Assembly: GCF_029227915.1 (NCBI RefSeq)
Contig: NC_079882.1
Coordinates: forward strand, 21,271,001-21,335,000
DNA: 64,000 bases
Reading direction: 5' to 3'
DNA from: Hydractinia symbiolongicarpus
Lineage: Eukaryota; Cnidaria; Hydrozoa; Anthoathecata; Hydractiniidae
The notes under the pieces were generated by a model that was given only the letters and a program-made list of their open reading frames with translations, was not told where the DNA came from and did not search any database. The first letter of the stretch is position 1. Every line of letters starts with the position of its first letter. Made by a program: the position numbers and the translations under genes. Below, one piece after another: positions 1 to 12,491 of this stretch.

Positions 1-306
1 AACTTAATTTTTTTTTTCTTGTTTTTAAGTACGTCTGTCTATCTCTGTATATGCATTTTGAATTCCGGATAAAGCTGCCCATTAATTTTCAGTGAATCAA
101 TGTTAAGACTCTTTTTTAAACATGCAAACGGAAAATCATTCATCACATTAAAACTAGAATGTCTTTATCTACTTGATCTCTTGAAACTCCAGAAAGGTGG
201 AGCTAAGTCAGGCAGATTTGTTGTTGAAAAAACGGTTGGGAAGAATAATAAAAAATTAATCAGCTGAGAATTATTTAAAATTAGTTTCATTTGCTGTCTT
301 TTTTAG

Positions 307-3300
307 AAACTGACCATGACCCCTGGTAATGATGCGTATGATAATTGGTTAAACCCGCCAAATGGAGTCTACATGAAGTATTATTTCTTTAACTATACAA
401 ATGTCGAAGAAATTAAAGCAGGAGCAAAACCTTTGGTAAAACAGATCGGTCCTTATACGTACAAGTAAGTGTTAGATTGTTGTACCCTGCTCACAATGGT
501 GGAATATTGGGTTTCTTATGTGATAAATCCTTTTTTTTTAGTATTTATAATAAGTATATTGTATAAAGATATAATATTTAATATTTAAGACATAAAGATA
601 TAGAAGTCCTCTTCTTTTCTTGTCTGTTGTATCTAAGTTAATGCTTCAATCGTAAGCTGTTATTTATTTAATTCAGAGGTATAGTAAAAAATACAGTGGT
701 AGCTTCTGATCAGTTTCATATAACTTACAAAGAAAAATTGACATATTACTTTCATGATGGCATGTCATGTGTCAATTGTAGCAAGGATGATGTCATTGTT
801 ACACCAAGTTCTACTGCTGCGGTGAGTTTTTTGGCGCTTTAAATATCTATGAAAAAAAATATGAAATTGATTAAAGGAGATACACAGTCAGTTTCTTACA
901 ATTTAATTTTTATGTTTATATTTTGATGCGTGTTTTTATATTTTTAGACACTGCTAGATAGCTTATACAAATTGCATATTGGAAAAAATTCGTCATATTT
1001 CCAGCGGTTTGCACTTAAAGCCTTGAATATTATATTCAAAACCCACAATGTTCACTTGTTTCAACCACTCACAGTTGATGAGATTCTATGGGGGTATAAC
1101 GACACCTTCTTGGAATATTTGCAGCAAGAAGAAGAAAAATACGGATGGATTTTAAAAGCATTGGGTTGGAATCTTCCACCAATTCCAACGACGTTTATTG
1201 CTTTGCAAGTACGTGTTGAGATGTCTTTTGTTCCGTTTTTAATTTCACTTTTATTCCTTGTTGTTTTTTTCACTTTATCAACGTCTCAAATTGCAGTTGC
1301 AACGTCACAGCTTTCTAATACTCCAAATACAGTTTCGTCCCTCACGGGGGTCCGAACTCGCATAAATTCTACCTCGGTTTATTAACCTGATACGCTAACC
1401 AATAAGCTACGATTTTTATAGCGAATTTAATACGTTTAAAAACCAGTTGTGGCTATGCAAGGTGGTTTAAAATAAAAAGTCTTAAGAAGACAGTGACTAA
1501 AGTGATTAAAATGATAGCATAGAATTTTAAATCACTTTTTGGACGGAATCAAACGACAATGATAGGATACAATTATGTATTTGTCGTAATAATTAGAAAA
1601 ATATAAATAAAAAAAGATTTTAATCTATATTATAATACCCGTATACGTCTGTCCGTCCGTCACGCAAAATGGCAGCTTAGCTGTGCAAGTAGCGAGAAGC
1701 ACCCAATGCAGTAAAAAAAGGACGGGCGTACCCGTGGATTTTTTTTGGCGGGCTAACAACTAGTCTATATTTTAATACCCGTATACGTCTGTCCGTTTGT
1801 CTGTCTGTCACGCAAAATGGTAGCTTAGCTGTGCAAGTAGCGAGACGCACGCAGTGCGGTATAAAAAGGACGGGCGAACCCGTGGATTTTTCCACGGGCT
1901 AATGACTAGTAGTGTAAAATATTTCAAGGGCAAATAAAGAATCGTCTGAAATGTTGAACAGTCGTAAGACAACAGTAGTCCAACTAAATATCGCTGTACA
2001 AAATATATATAGGACAAAACTTCGGAGTTATTTTACAAATTAACTAGCTAACAATTTTGCTAACAAATGGAACGTTATTTTTATTTCCGCAAATATGAAT
2101 ATGAATGGGAATACATAAACTTTATTAATGTTAGAGTTAAGATACCACGTTTTAAATTTCTTGAACAGCGAAAAATGATAACACAGAAACTCGTTGTGTC
2201 CCGGTAGCACAGGAACGAAGTTCCACTAAAATAAAGGACCAATCAGGAAAATGAAGCTCTTGAGATTCCTTTAAGAGCTCTTTAGATCCCCGAAAGCAGT
2301 CTGAAATTGGCAAAAAGATTAAACCAACTCAGTACTGAAGAGAAGAAGTTTCTTTAACTTTTTGTTTCATTTAGTTTTTTTAACTACTCTTTAGTCAGTC
2401 ACTTTTCATTTATTTGTATTAGTTTCTACAGGTTAAGATAAATATACTGTCACGTTTTTAAGCCTTATATAAATCTTAAACAATTTTAGGATTTCGGCTA
2501 CAGGCGTAGATTTATTAGGGAGCCATGCTCGTCCCCAGAGCTCTTTGAGATAACCACGAAAGTAGCTATGGACCCGTGTGGTCACGTGATGGATTCTGAT
2601 TGGTCTATTATTAGAGATATATGTTTTTCCGTAAAGGATTGTATTTAGCATTTAAATGTAAACAAACATGGCAGTGGGAGAAAAGAAAGATGGAAATACT
2701 TGCGTTTAATTATGCCGTGACAGCAGATATTAAGGGTTATATATATCTACCAAAAACATAATTCAGCTCTTTCTTTTAAAAACATTCACTGTTAGTATTT
2801 GGCCATTTTTTACATAGTTAGCCTCAAGTGTCACACTTAGTCCTCCAGGCAGGCTGAAGGGAGTTGGTCTGCTAACTAACATAACTATGCTACTAGCTAG
2901 CTAGCTAGCTAGCTAGCTAAAAGTTACTGCATGCTATGCAATTTTCATTCATGCAGAAGGGAATTGTTTTTAGTAAACCAGGTGGAAGTCACAGCTTAGT
3001 ATTGGAAAGTATTGAACTAAATACTGTGATGTCACACTGGAGGTAAGGAAAAACGTTATAGCTCGTAGTGGTAGTTAGCTACACTTTTTTGGGGTTCTCT
3101 TTCCCTAAAAAATAAATATTGTTGTACCCTTGTGACGTTCAACGATAGGCCATCCTATTTTCTTTTTTGTGGAATCAGCTCAAGTATTTTGAGTCCAAAT
3201 GTTAATTATTTTGGAAATTCTGACGCAATCTCGCCAAAGTTAATTCCTGCAAATAATTTTAAATTATCTCATTTGCACTATATGCACTATTTTTTTACAG

Positions 3301-6300
3301 TATATATTATATATTTTTGTCCAAAAAGCTAGATTTAAACAGGAAATTAAAAGCACAAGTAATTATTTCATAAAATGAGATTATTTTCATTGAATATAAC
3401 TATAAAAGAATTATGTAATGGTAAGTCATTTTTTGAATGAATTTGCAATAATTTGGTTGCTGTTACAGAGGTGGTCACAACCATTGTTTGATTTTTCATC
3501 AAATAATAAAAAAATAAGGCATGAGAATTGTGGCAAAACTGATAATATTTTTTGGTTATGATTTTATGTTTTCAGCCATTTAGGTTAATATTTGGAGCAT
3601 ATTGGAATGTATGTTAATATTTAATCGTTACAATTATCATTGATAGCACCAACTGCTTTTCAGCTTCTGGGAGATGATATCATTATAATTTCGCATAATA
3701 GTGGAACTTTTAAGTCCAAAACCTTTGAACCAATAAATATGTTATTCAAAAAGAAAAAAAGAATCTTAAACAAATTTCCAAGTTCTTTTATATGAAGCAA
3801 GAAGCCCTGCGCCTTAAAGATTTCCGCCATTAGCCATAATTTGAAAAAAGATATAAAATCGTGACATACTTGTCACGATTTTATAGCTATAATACATTAT
3901 CTTTCACCAAAAATATCCAACCTCAACAATTCGTCTTTAAATTAAAATTCATTGATTAAAATTAGTTTTGCTAAATATAGCTTTAATCTACGTGCTTGCG
4001 AAATTGTACAGAAGGAAATGACGTAATTATTAAAGGGAAACGTTAATAACATCAAAGATGGCGCATTATAAGACAATCTTCATTATGCTACACTAGCATA
4101 TTATGCTACACTACGAGCTTTAACCTTCGATAGCATATAAACTTTAAAATAAATTATTGTTCATTGGATAATAAAACAATTTGTTGCACTGTTACCGTAT
4201 TTTCAGGTATCTAATCCCCGGGTTATAAGTTTATTTTTACGACTTCCACCGTTGGTGCAGGTTATAATGTGGTGCGGGTTTGCGGGTTATGTGAATGAAG
4301 AAAATAGTACCAACGGGATAAAATACGTACATTAATATAACTACATGCGCGATCCTATATCTACGTAACTTTAATGATTTGCTCCTGGTAATAAAGCAAT
4401 ATACCAGGTATCATTTTTTAGGTTAAATTGCGGGTATTTCATAACCTAGTGCCCAGGACTAAATTATTAATTCCTGTTAAAAATTTTAAAAAATGGTAAA
4501 ATTAAAGTATAGATAATAATTTTCTTTTTTATCTTCGCTACCTTCGAGCAACAGGTGGCCACTGAAAATATCAAAAATAAAATACAATTAATAAGACACA
4601 CGCAACTATCTCCTCCTCATTGCCGCCATTCATTTTATCATGCACACTGTGATTGCTGAGATATAAATAGATCACAAGTTTCTATAAACATTAGATAAGA
4701 ACTATTTTTTTTATCACGCTACTCTTTTTTTTTCACGCTACTCTTTTTTTTTATCACGCTACTCTTTTCTTTTTTTCACGCTACTCTTTTTTTTTTCACG
4801 CTACTCTTTTTTTTATCACGCTACACTTTTCTTTTTTTCACGCTACTCTTTTTTTTTATCACGCTACTCTTTTTTTTTTCACGCTACTCTTTTTTTTATC
4901 ACGCTACACTTTTCTTTTTTTCACGCTACTCTTTTTTTTATCACGCTACTCTTTTCTTTTTTTCACGCCACTCTTTTTTATCACGCTACTCTTTTTTTTT
5001 ATCACGCTACACTTTTCTTTTTTTCACGCTACTCTTTTTTTTTCACGCTACTCTTTTTTTTATCACGCTACTCTTTTTTTTTTATCACGCTACACTTTTC
5101 TTTTTATCACGCTACACTTTTTTTTTATCACGCTACTTTTTTTTTTTTTATCACGCTACTCTTTTTTTTTTATCACGCTACTCTTTTTTTTTATCACGCT
5201 TTTTTTATCACGCTACTCTTTTTTTTTTATCACGCTACTCTTTTTTTTTATCACGCTACTCTTTTTTTTATCACGCTACTCTTTTTTTTTATCACGCTAC
5301 TTTTTTTTTTATCACGCTACTCTTTTTTTTTATCACGCTACTCTTTTTTTTTATCACGCTACTCTTTTTTTTATCACGCTACTCTTTTTTTTTATCACGC
5401 TACTTTTTTTTTTATCACGCTACTCTTTTTTTTTATCACGCTACTCTTTTTTTTATCACGCTACTCTTTTTTTTCACGCTACTCTTTTTTTTTTTATCAC
5501 GCTACTTTTTTTTTTTATCACGCTACTCTTTTTTTTTATCACGCTACTCTTTTTTTTTATCACGCTACTCTTTTTTTTATCACGCTACACTTTTCTTTTT
5601 TTCACGCTACACTTTTCTTTTTTTCACGCTACACTTTTCTTTTTTTCACGCTACTCTTTTTTTTTCACGCTACTCTTGAAACTTTATTCCGACTGATAAA
5701 GACCGTTTTTGTGTTCTCTTAATTACCGTAATGGTTTCGTAGACACTAAATTAAAAATTGGACAAAAAAATTAAAATTGGTAAAAAATGGTGTTTGGTTA
5801 AAAAAATGTCCGTGGGTTTAACTTAGCGAAAGTTTGGTTACTTTTTGCCGACTTTTTTGACCGAAAAGATATCCTAAAAAAATGGAAGAAAAATCACCGG
5901 AAACGGTCTGTGACTTCTTTGACTAAAATAGTCAAGAATCCCAACATAATTTTACTTATCACTAAGAAATCAAAAGAAATTCGTTTTAATATGCTCCACG
6001 AAAGCTCATTTAACTGGTCTATGACAATTATTTGTAATATATATGACCAACTATGCTAACAAATCACAAAAATCAAATAATAATAATATTATAATTCCAT
6101 CTCTACCGTCTTCTTCCTGTCTTGTCGCATTTAAAATTTTAAAATGATAAGAAAGAAGAAACAATATATTTATAGCTTATAAAAATATCCAAGGGTTACT
6201 GTTATGCCCTCCCACACAAAGATCCGAGTTATTCGTTGCCATTTTTCTGTTCGTTCGTTGCTTTAGTTCTTACTTTTTCATAGTTACACGCTTATAATAG

Positions 6301-9300
6301 CGAGATTTATATCCAAGTTTTGTAGCTGTTACATATTTTAATTTGTATGATTGTTTAGTTTGCTTTGATCTATTTTTCTTTAGCATCTTACTCATTGATG
6401 CAAAACGAGTACAGGTCAACTTTGAGTCGTGACTTGTGTGAGTTGGTACTTGCTATATGCACCTTAATTTCAAGGCTTTCTATCTTGCAGGATTCATATT
6501 TATCTCGCAGCTTTTATATTTGACTTACTTTGCAATTCCAGTTAAAATTCTATTCTATTTTATTTTCGTGTTATATTTTATGTACTTCTCGTGCATTAAT
6601 TATTAAAGATAATATTAATAATACTTTATGTGAACGGACTTAAAAAAATTAAATCGCGAATATAGAAAAGGCACGATTCACGAGAGGTTTTTTTTTTTTG
6701 TTATAGAAATATGTTTCAACTCATATTAGTTATGTTTTTTAGAAGTTTTTCTGCTTTGTTACTTCTTTTCTAACTTAAGTTTATTTTTTTTGTCTCGGCT
6801 CAATACTTATGTTCCCACGTGCATGTTTTTTGGACTTACATGGTATAGATGAGTGCCTATAAATTGGCCTGTGTCCGTTCGTCCCTCCTTCCGTGCGTCC
6901 GTCCGTCTGTTTCCAGCTTTTCTCAGAATTCGATCATCAGATTTTTTTAATTTTTTGCACAAAGATAAAGAACAATAGACTCTTAAATGTCACGAAGGCA
7001 GTTTTTTAGAAAAAATCCTATTGGCTCGAAAATGGCGAATTTATGTGCAAAATGAGCTGAAGCATTCCAAAAAAGAACGGTTTCTACAACATTTCTCAGG
7101 ATTTGATGATTAGTTTTTTCTGATTTTTTGCACAGTGACAGGAAACGATAGGCCCTCGAATGTGACAAGTCAATTTTCTGTGAAAAAATCTTATAAGCTT
7201 AAAAGTGATGCACAAAATGAGCAAAAACAATCCCAAAATATGAGTTTTAGGACATTTCTTAGGATTGCATCATTAGCCTATTATGATTTTTTACACAAAA
7301 ACAATTGACCCTCAAATGTGACACAGGCATTTTTTTGAATTTTTTTTCTGGTACATTAAGGGCTGATTCATAAGCACAAAGAGCCAAAATAGTTCAAAAA
7401 TACAGATTTTTAAGCTTTTCTGAGAATTGAATTATTAGTTTTTGCTGATGTTTTGCACAAAAATAGGGTACAATAGAGCATTGAATGTGACAAAGTTAGT
7501 TTTTAAGCGAAATGTTTTTGATTAATAAAATTTTTGGTAATAACTAGTACTGGCACTATTCATTATCTATAAACTGTCTTTTTTTTCGATAAAATTGATT
7601 GTGTTGATTGAAACACAAGTTAATAAATCCAGGTGAGTATGAGAACTTTTATAGTCAGGAAGTTGGATAGTTGAAGAGTTGGTAGTCGGTGAGTTAGCTA
7701 GTTGCAACTTTTGCTGGTGACCAATCTGTAGACTTATACATTTAAAAAAATGACGTTAATGCTGTCTGGTATTACGCCATTAACAAAATATAAGCTTTTT
7801 GATTTTACTTTCTGCATATACTTTATTATTTTTTAATTTCTCTGAGATCAATGGAATTAAAAATTAACAACTTTTCCTTAAAGTGTAGTCATTGATTTAA
7901 TACTGTGATGTTCATCAAGGGTAATAGCCACCATTTTTCTTCACTCATAGAGTGGCTTATAAAAAGAATAAATGTTCTTCAGTAAAGTCATAATTCCAAA
8001 CTAACTCACCTACTTTATCTATCAAGATAGAGTTTTAATCTTGTCAATATCATTGCTTGTGAATAAAAAAACCTTCCCTCCAGATATATTGTATCAGGAA
8101 AAAAACTGTTGCTTGTTAAGGTTTGTGCAACGTATCAAACATTACCCCTACCACAAAGCAATACCACTAGGAGGAGTTGGTTACTGCAAATTACTAATTT
8201 AGCACCCATTTAGCACTTATTTAATTTTTAGACTATTATACTTGTTTGGTAACTGGGTGCTTATCAGTAACAAAAATGACAGATAACATATTAACAATGT
8301 TTAACCTGCTGAATGTTTTTCCAGACTTTTTGGCGCTAAGCGTTTATGTAAAACTTTTTAGCAAAAGGTGATCACTTTTTCAGACTGGCTGCTTATCTGT
8401 CCTTCCATAAATTTATCTTCATGTCACAAATGCTTTTGTTTTAACAGAATCTGCATGTGAGGCATGTAAGTTGTAACAAAAACAGCAATATCCAACGAAA
8501 TGCAGCAATATGCAGCTAGAATACTGTAAAAACCATAATATTTCTGCAAAAGACGTCAAGACAAACATTAGAGTAGAGATTAAATTATTTACTTATGTAG
8601 TTTGGCGTTATTGCAATTTATTGCATGGATAATAATTCGTCCTGAATGGTATTAACTAATTCCTAAACTAATTCCTAATAGGAATTCTAGAAATACATAT
8701 TTTAATTGCAGAATACGTGAAGTAAATCATTTAATTTTATAAGACCTAAAGAGGGAGATTTTTAAGTATATGTGATTTTTTAATAACCTTCAAGTTTTTA
8801 AACATGACATGTCCCTCTAATATGATGTAACTTTTGCCAGAGGAAAACTGGGATTTGCTTGACATTAGATTCTCACAAATAAAAGATGGTGATGGCGAAG
8901 TATTTTCACATGTAACCTAATATTTCCTGTTCTATAAAAGTTTGTTTAAATTATGTACACCATGTAAACAAACCTTACATATGGGAAATTTACATTTACT
9001 AGTCGTTAGCCTGTTGAAAATCCACTGGTTTGCCCGTCCTTTTTATACCGCATTGCGTGCTTCTCGATATTGCGCAGCTACCATTTTGCGTAACAGACAG
9101 ACAGACGTATACTGGCATTATAATATAGATTGAACTTAATTATTTTTGATAACAAACCCATATAATGTGTTGGTTTTTCATGCTAATTGGTAATATCTGG
9201 ATTAAGAAAACTTTTTTTCTTATAGTACAATGCAAGCAAACTTTCTTCATTTGTGGGGAATCAAACATTGTTAACTGGACAGCAAAACATAAACACAGTG

Positions 9301-12300
9301 CAAAAAATAATCCGCTGGAGAGGTTTAAGGTAATGCACTCTGGTACCACATTTTAGTTATGAAACTAAAATATTAATATTACAAATTCATAAATATACTA
9401 TCAAATGATTTCCCATGCTATTGAAATTACAAAATTTCCTGAAATTTCCAGTTATTAAAAGCAAATCTATTTTTTTTATATTAAATACTTTTTTTTATTT
9501 TAGACAAGTTGACTTTTGGAATGATGAGTATGGAAATATGATTAATGGAACAGGTACAATCAACCTGTATCTCCAGTATAATAAAGGAAAAACTTACAAA
9601 TTTTGACCAAGGTCGTGTAAAATTGTTTAAGCAAAAGGAACCTCAACAGCTTCAATTTTTTTTTTTAGATGCTTCTCGATTTCATCCGTTTATAAAAAAA
9701 TCAGATAAGCTGTACATGTTTCTCACTTATTACTGCAGGTGAGTAATCCTGTTTATTTATGTACTACTATCACAACAATCAGTTTTCTGATTTACTCGTT
9801 CTTTATAATTTCCAAGGTCCTTGTATATCACATACGATGCTGAGCAAACCATAAAAGGAATAAAGTTGTATGGTTTTCATCTGACAGAAGAGATACTTGC
9901 GAATAGTTCGATCAACCCAAGTAATAAAGCTTTTTGTGATGAGAGGTGCTGGCCATCTGGACTTATACATATTGCTAAATGTTTGCCAGGACGTATGCTT
10001 TTTTTTATATTTAAAACCTGTTGTTATAAACGTTTTCCTTTGCTGTTATTATGTGTTAGCATAATATTTCTTGCAGTTTTCAAAGTGCCACATTTAACAG
10101 TGTAAGTGTTTGTTCGTCCGAAACTTATAATTTCTTAAAATAATAGAAAAAAGAATATATAAAGCATAATTGAGTAAATTAAGAAACCTCTAAAACTTCA
10201 TTGTGTTGAAAATTGTAAAATTTTTTAAAATTTAATTTGTGGTAACATCTTGTGTTGCAAATATAAACTGTGTGTCTTCAAAACAAAACAGCATGTTTAC
10301 TTTTGTGTGTTTTTGTTTACACAAGACGTTTATTTCGTCATAATATCATGTGACACATGTAAAACGTGAAACTTCTATGAATATCAGCTGAACGTTTATG
10401 TTGCAGTGTAGAATTTTAAGTATGAGAATGTGCAAAATGACTTTTCTTAAAATGGGGATGGCTTCTTCAGACGAATTTCAGGTTAGATGAAGCTCGCTTT
10501 TTAAGGTTATGAAATGTATTTCTTTCTTTTCTCTTTGTATTAAAATAGTTTAAAAACTAATAATTGATTGATTTATTTTAATTTCTGATTTAGACCCTCC
10601 AGTATTTTTATCTCTGCCACATTTTTATCTTGGAGACCAACATTTGATCGACGCTATCGATGGTATTCATCCAGAAAAAGATCTCCATGAAACTATTATC
10701 GCTGTGGAGCCAGTAAGGATGTTTTCGCTTTTATTTTAGTGAGTTCTGCTCTCCTGTGAAAAATCAGAAGGTATTAAAAAAATTTTGATTTGCTTACAAA
10801 GCTCTCGTTATTGTTTATTATCAGTGAACTGATAATAAACTTTGAGAAAGGTGAAATAAGCTACGTGTAAAGCTCGCAAATATTGCGCATGTCTTAGCTA
10901 TGGTTCAAGAATTGGCATTTCTTGCACGTTTTCATATTTTAATTGAAAAAAAAAATGCCAAGCATTTCCGTTGCATTTACCTTTCTAAGATATCCAGATT
11001 CTGCTTTGGCGAATATTATAACCGCAAAGGTTTTCTTGTTAAGTCTTTGTTTATGCATATCTTTAATGTTAATAAAAGATTGTGAAAACGAGTTGAGGTT
11101 GCCATGTTTGATTGAGCAAGTAGAATGAACAGTTGCGTTTCTTTAACACACAACACAACAGCCGTATGCTGATATTTTGTTTCTGTAACAGCAAAGTTTA
11201 AAAATATAATAAAGATTTGATGAAAAGGAAAGAACATTTAAGCTACATGTCGAGTAAGCCTTATTGTATTTATAATTGTATTCACGTATTTACATTTTGG
11301 GCTTTACTCGGGCATAGGGTATGTAATGTGCCTTTATTTTATGAAAAGAACCCAGACATTTTTGAGGATGTTGTAATCTAAGCTGCTTTACGAATGCATT
11401 GCTCTCCATCGTAGAGTTTTTTTATGTACTCTAACGGAGATGTAAATAATAACCTTTTTACACTAAAATCCTCATAAAAATACATTTTTTTTGAAAAAAA
11501 ATTTAAGGTATCTTTTTTAAACAGTATAATAAACGTTTTTATGAAAAAAAAATTTTTGACCTTAGTTTCCCTTTAAAGCAGTAACTCTGAACTTGAACAT
11601 TCTTGTAGAACTATAAAGTCAATTAAATTTGTTTTTGTTTTTATTAGGTCACTGGACTTTCCATGAATTCACATCAGCGATTACAACTTAATTTTTTTGT
11701 TCAACCAGTCCCTTTTCTTGAGTAAGTGTTTTTTTTTAATAACATGAACCTATCATGAACCAATTGTCAAGATAGATAATTGATTAAACGAATGACGGAC
11801 TTTTAGAAAAAACTTATTACTGGTAACCTGTAACGAATCTTCGTAAACAAACAATGTATTTTTAATTTATTTAACGGATTATTTTTACTAGCATGGTATC
11901 AGGTCTTCATGAGGAAATATTTTTACCAGTTTTGTATTTGGATTCAGTGAGTTTTTGTTAAATCTGTTTTTATTAATGTTATTTATTCCTCAAAGGAATT
12001 AATTTTCGCGAATTTACCTGACAATTATTATATTATAAAATCTAAATTTGATTTTTGCGAAATATTAGAAATTATTTATTTCGCGAAAATTATTTCCTGC
12101 AAAAAAAAAAAAAAAAATTAAAAAATATCTTGCTAAAAGTAATTTCCTTAAGGTACTTTTTAATAATTGTTTTCCAGTGAAGGGTACAAATAAGAGTTGC
12201 AATGTGTTTGTTATTTTAGGCTTCAGTGATTGATGACAAGAACGCTAAATTAATACGTGATGAAGTGCTCTTGCCGATGAAAATAGTTTACTACTCGAAG

Positions 12301-12414
12301 TATGTTTTGATGGGTATTGGAAGCATAATATTAATTTTAACTCTTACATCATGTGTGATAAAGAGGAACAAAAAAGTTGGTAAATTTTCCAAGGTACGTT
12401 GCTTTGATGTATAG
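307..12414 (+). CDS. CD36/SCARB2-family class B scavenger receptor, copy 1 (5' end outside window)
   Basis: Exons read from the sequence: 307-464, 677-821, 948-1208, 9226-9329, 9504-9553, 9669-9738, 9817-9992, 10594-10712, 11648-11721, 11892-11946 and 12220-12414, all joining in frame. Family motifs are visible: a W-x3-PP-x-G-VYM stretch, NYTNVEE, GPYTY, LWGY, YGNMINGT, a Cys-rich FCDERCW segment, PPVF and LPHFYLGD. The last exon encodes a membrane segment (VLMGIGSIILILTLTS) and a short basic tail. Class B scavenger receptors are two-pass proteins whose large glycosylated ectodomain binds lipids or lipoproteins; LIMP-2/SCARB2 members act in lysosomes. The exon with the N-terminal membrane anchor lies upstream of base 1. 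The C-terminus is either TAG at 12414 by reading through the GTACGT, or a stop just after a possible acceptor at 12485. The 8 kb intron 1209-9225 is repeat-filled. Family is certain; CD36, SCARB1 or SCARB2 orthology cannot be decided here. Confidence 0.9.
1336..1420 (-). repeat. tRNA-derived SINE head
   Basis: On the minus strand a box A-like TAGCTTATTGGTTAG (1395-1409) is followed after 34 bases by a box B-like CGAGTTCGGACCCC (1347-1360). The spacing suits a pol III internal promoter, but no cloverleaf forms well, so this is a SINE fragment and not a tRNA gene. Confidence 0.5.
1624..1763 (+). mobile_element. Helitron-like non-autonomous element, copy A
   Basis: It begins TC after an A and ends CTAG before a T. 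A GC-rich subterminal patch (CCCGTGG...GGCGGG, a decayed hairpin) lies about 10 bases inside the 3' end. It has no coding capacity. It abuts copy B head to tail, with CTAG directly joined to the next TC. Confidence 0.6.
1764..1909 (+). mobile_element. Helitron-like non-autonomous element, copy B
   Basis: Same family as copy A, 146 bp. A perfect 8-bp hairpin (CCCGTGGA, loop TTT, TCCACGGG) lies 7 bases before the terminal CTAG, and the next base is T. These are the 3' signatures of canonical Helitrons. The body carries TCTGTCCGTTTGTCTGTCTG-like repeats. Confidence 0.65.
2893..2919. repeat. (CTAG)n microsatellite
   Basis: About seven perfect CTAG units. The array is self-complementary, so each strand can fold back. 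Short CTAGCTAG runs recur near 30218, 31217 and 59663. Confidence 0.85.
3852..3885. repeat. perfect 15-bp hairpin, TACT loop
   Basis: Arms 3852-3866 and 3871-3885 (ATAAAATCGTGACA core) are exact reverse complements around a 4-base loop, in the large intron of CD36-like copy 1. No flanking duplication was seen. Confidence 0.8.
4704..5677. repeat. pyrimidine-rich minisatellite, about 18-21-bp unit
   Basis: About 50 units of the type TTTTTTTTATCACGCTACTC, with variants CTACAC and TTTTCTTTTTTTCACG that alternate in the first 400 bases as a rough higher-order pattern and become more uniform later. It lies inside the 8 kb intron of CD36-like copy 1. The sense strand contains no AG dinucleotide across the array. 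Confidence 0.95.
6912..7525. repeat. diverged tandem repeat, about 170-bp period, four copies
   Basis: The marker TCTCAGAATT-CGATCATCAG and its variants recur at about 6921, 7093, 7258 and 7429. Each is followed by a TTTTTTGCACA block and a tract ending in AATGTGACA. Copies are substantially diverged. Confidence 0.75.
8999..9129 (-). mobile_element. Helitron-like non-autonomous element, copy C (inverted)
   Basis: Third family member, on the opposite strand in the same intron. Reading the minus strand it starts TC (between A at 9130 on that strand and the body), shares the ACGCAAAATGGTAGCT-like core and the AAAAGGACGGGC segment, and ends CTAG followed by T. Its subterminal hairpin is mutated. 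Confidence 0.6.
10813..10840. repeat. perfect 12-bp hairpin, TGAA loop
   Basis: GTTTATTATCAG (10813-10824) and its exact complement (10829-10840) flank TGAA, in the intron after the exon ending at 10712. Confidence 0.75.
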
Positions 12415-12491
12415 TTAAATTGATTTCTGGTTTTGTGAAATATTTGAAATTTTTATTATCAGTATTTTTTTATTTTAAATTATAGTTATAA

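Noticed and set aside
4704-5677. Regularly spaced repeats reminiscent of a CRISPR array
   Set aside because: Units are contiguous, there are no unique spacers, and the genome is eukaryotic; it is a minisatellite.
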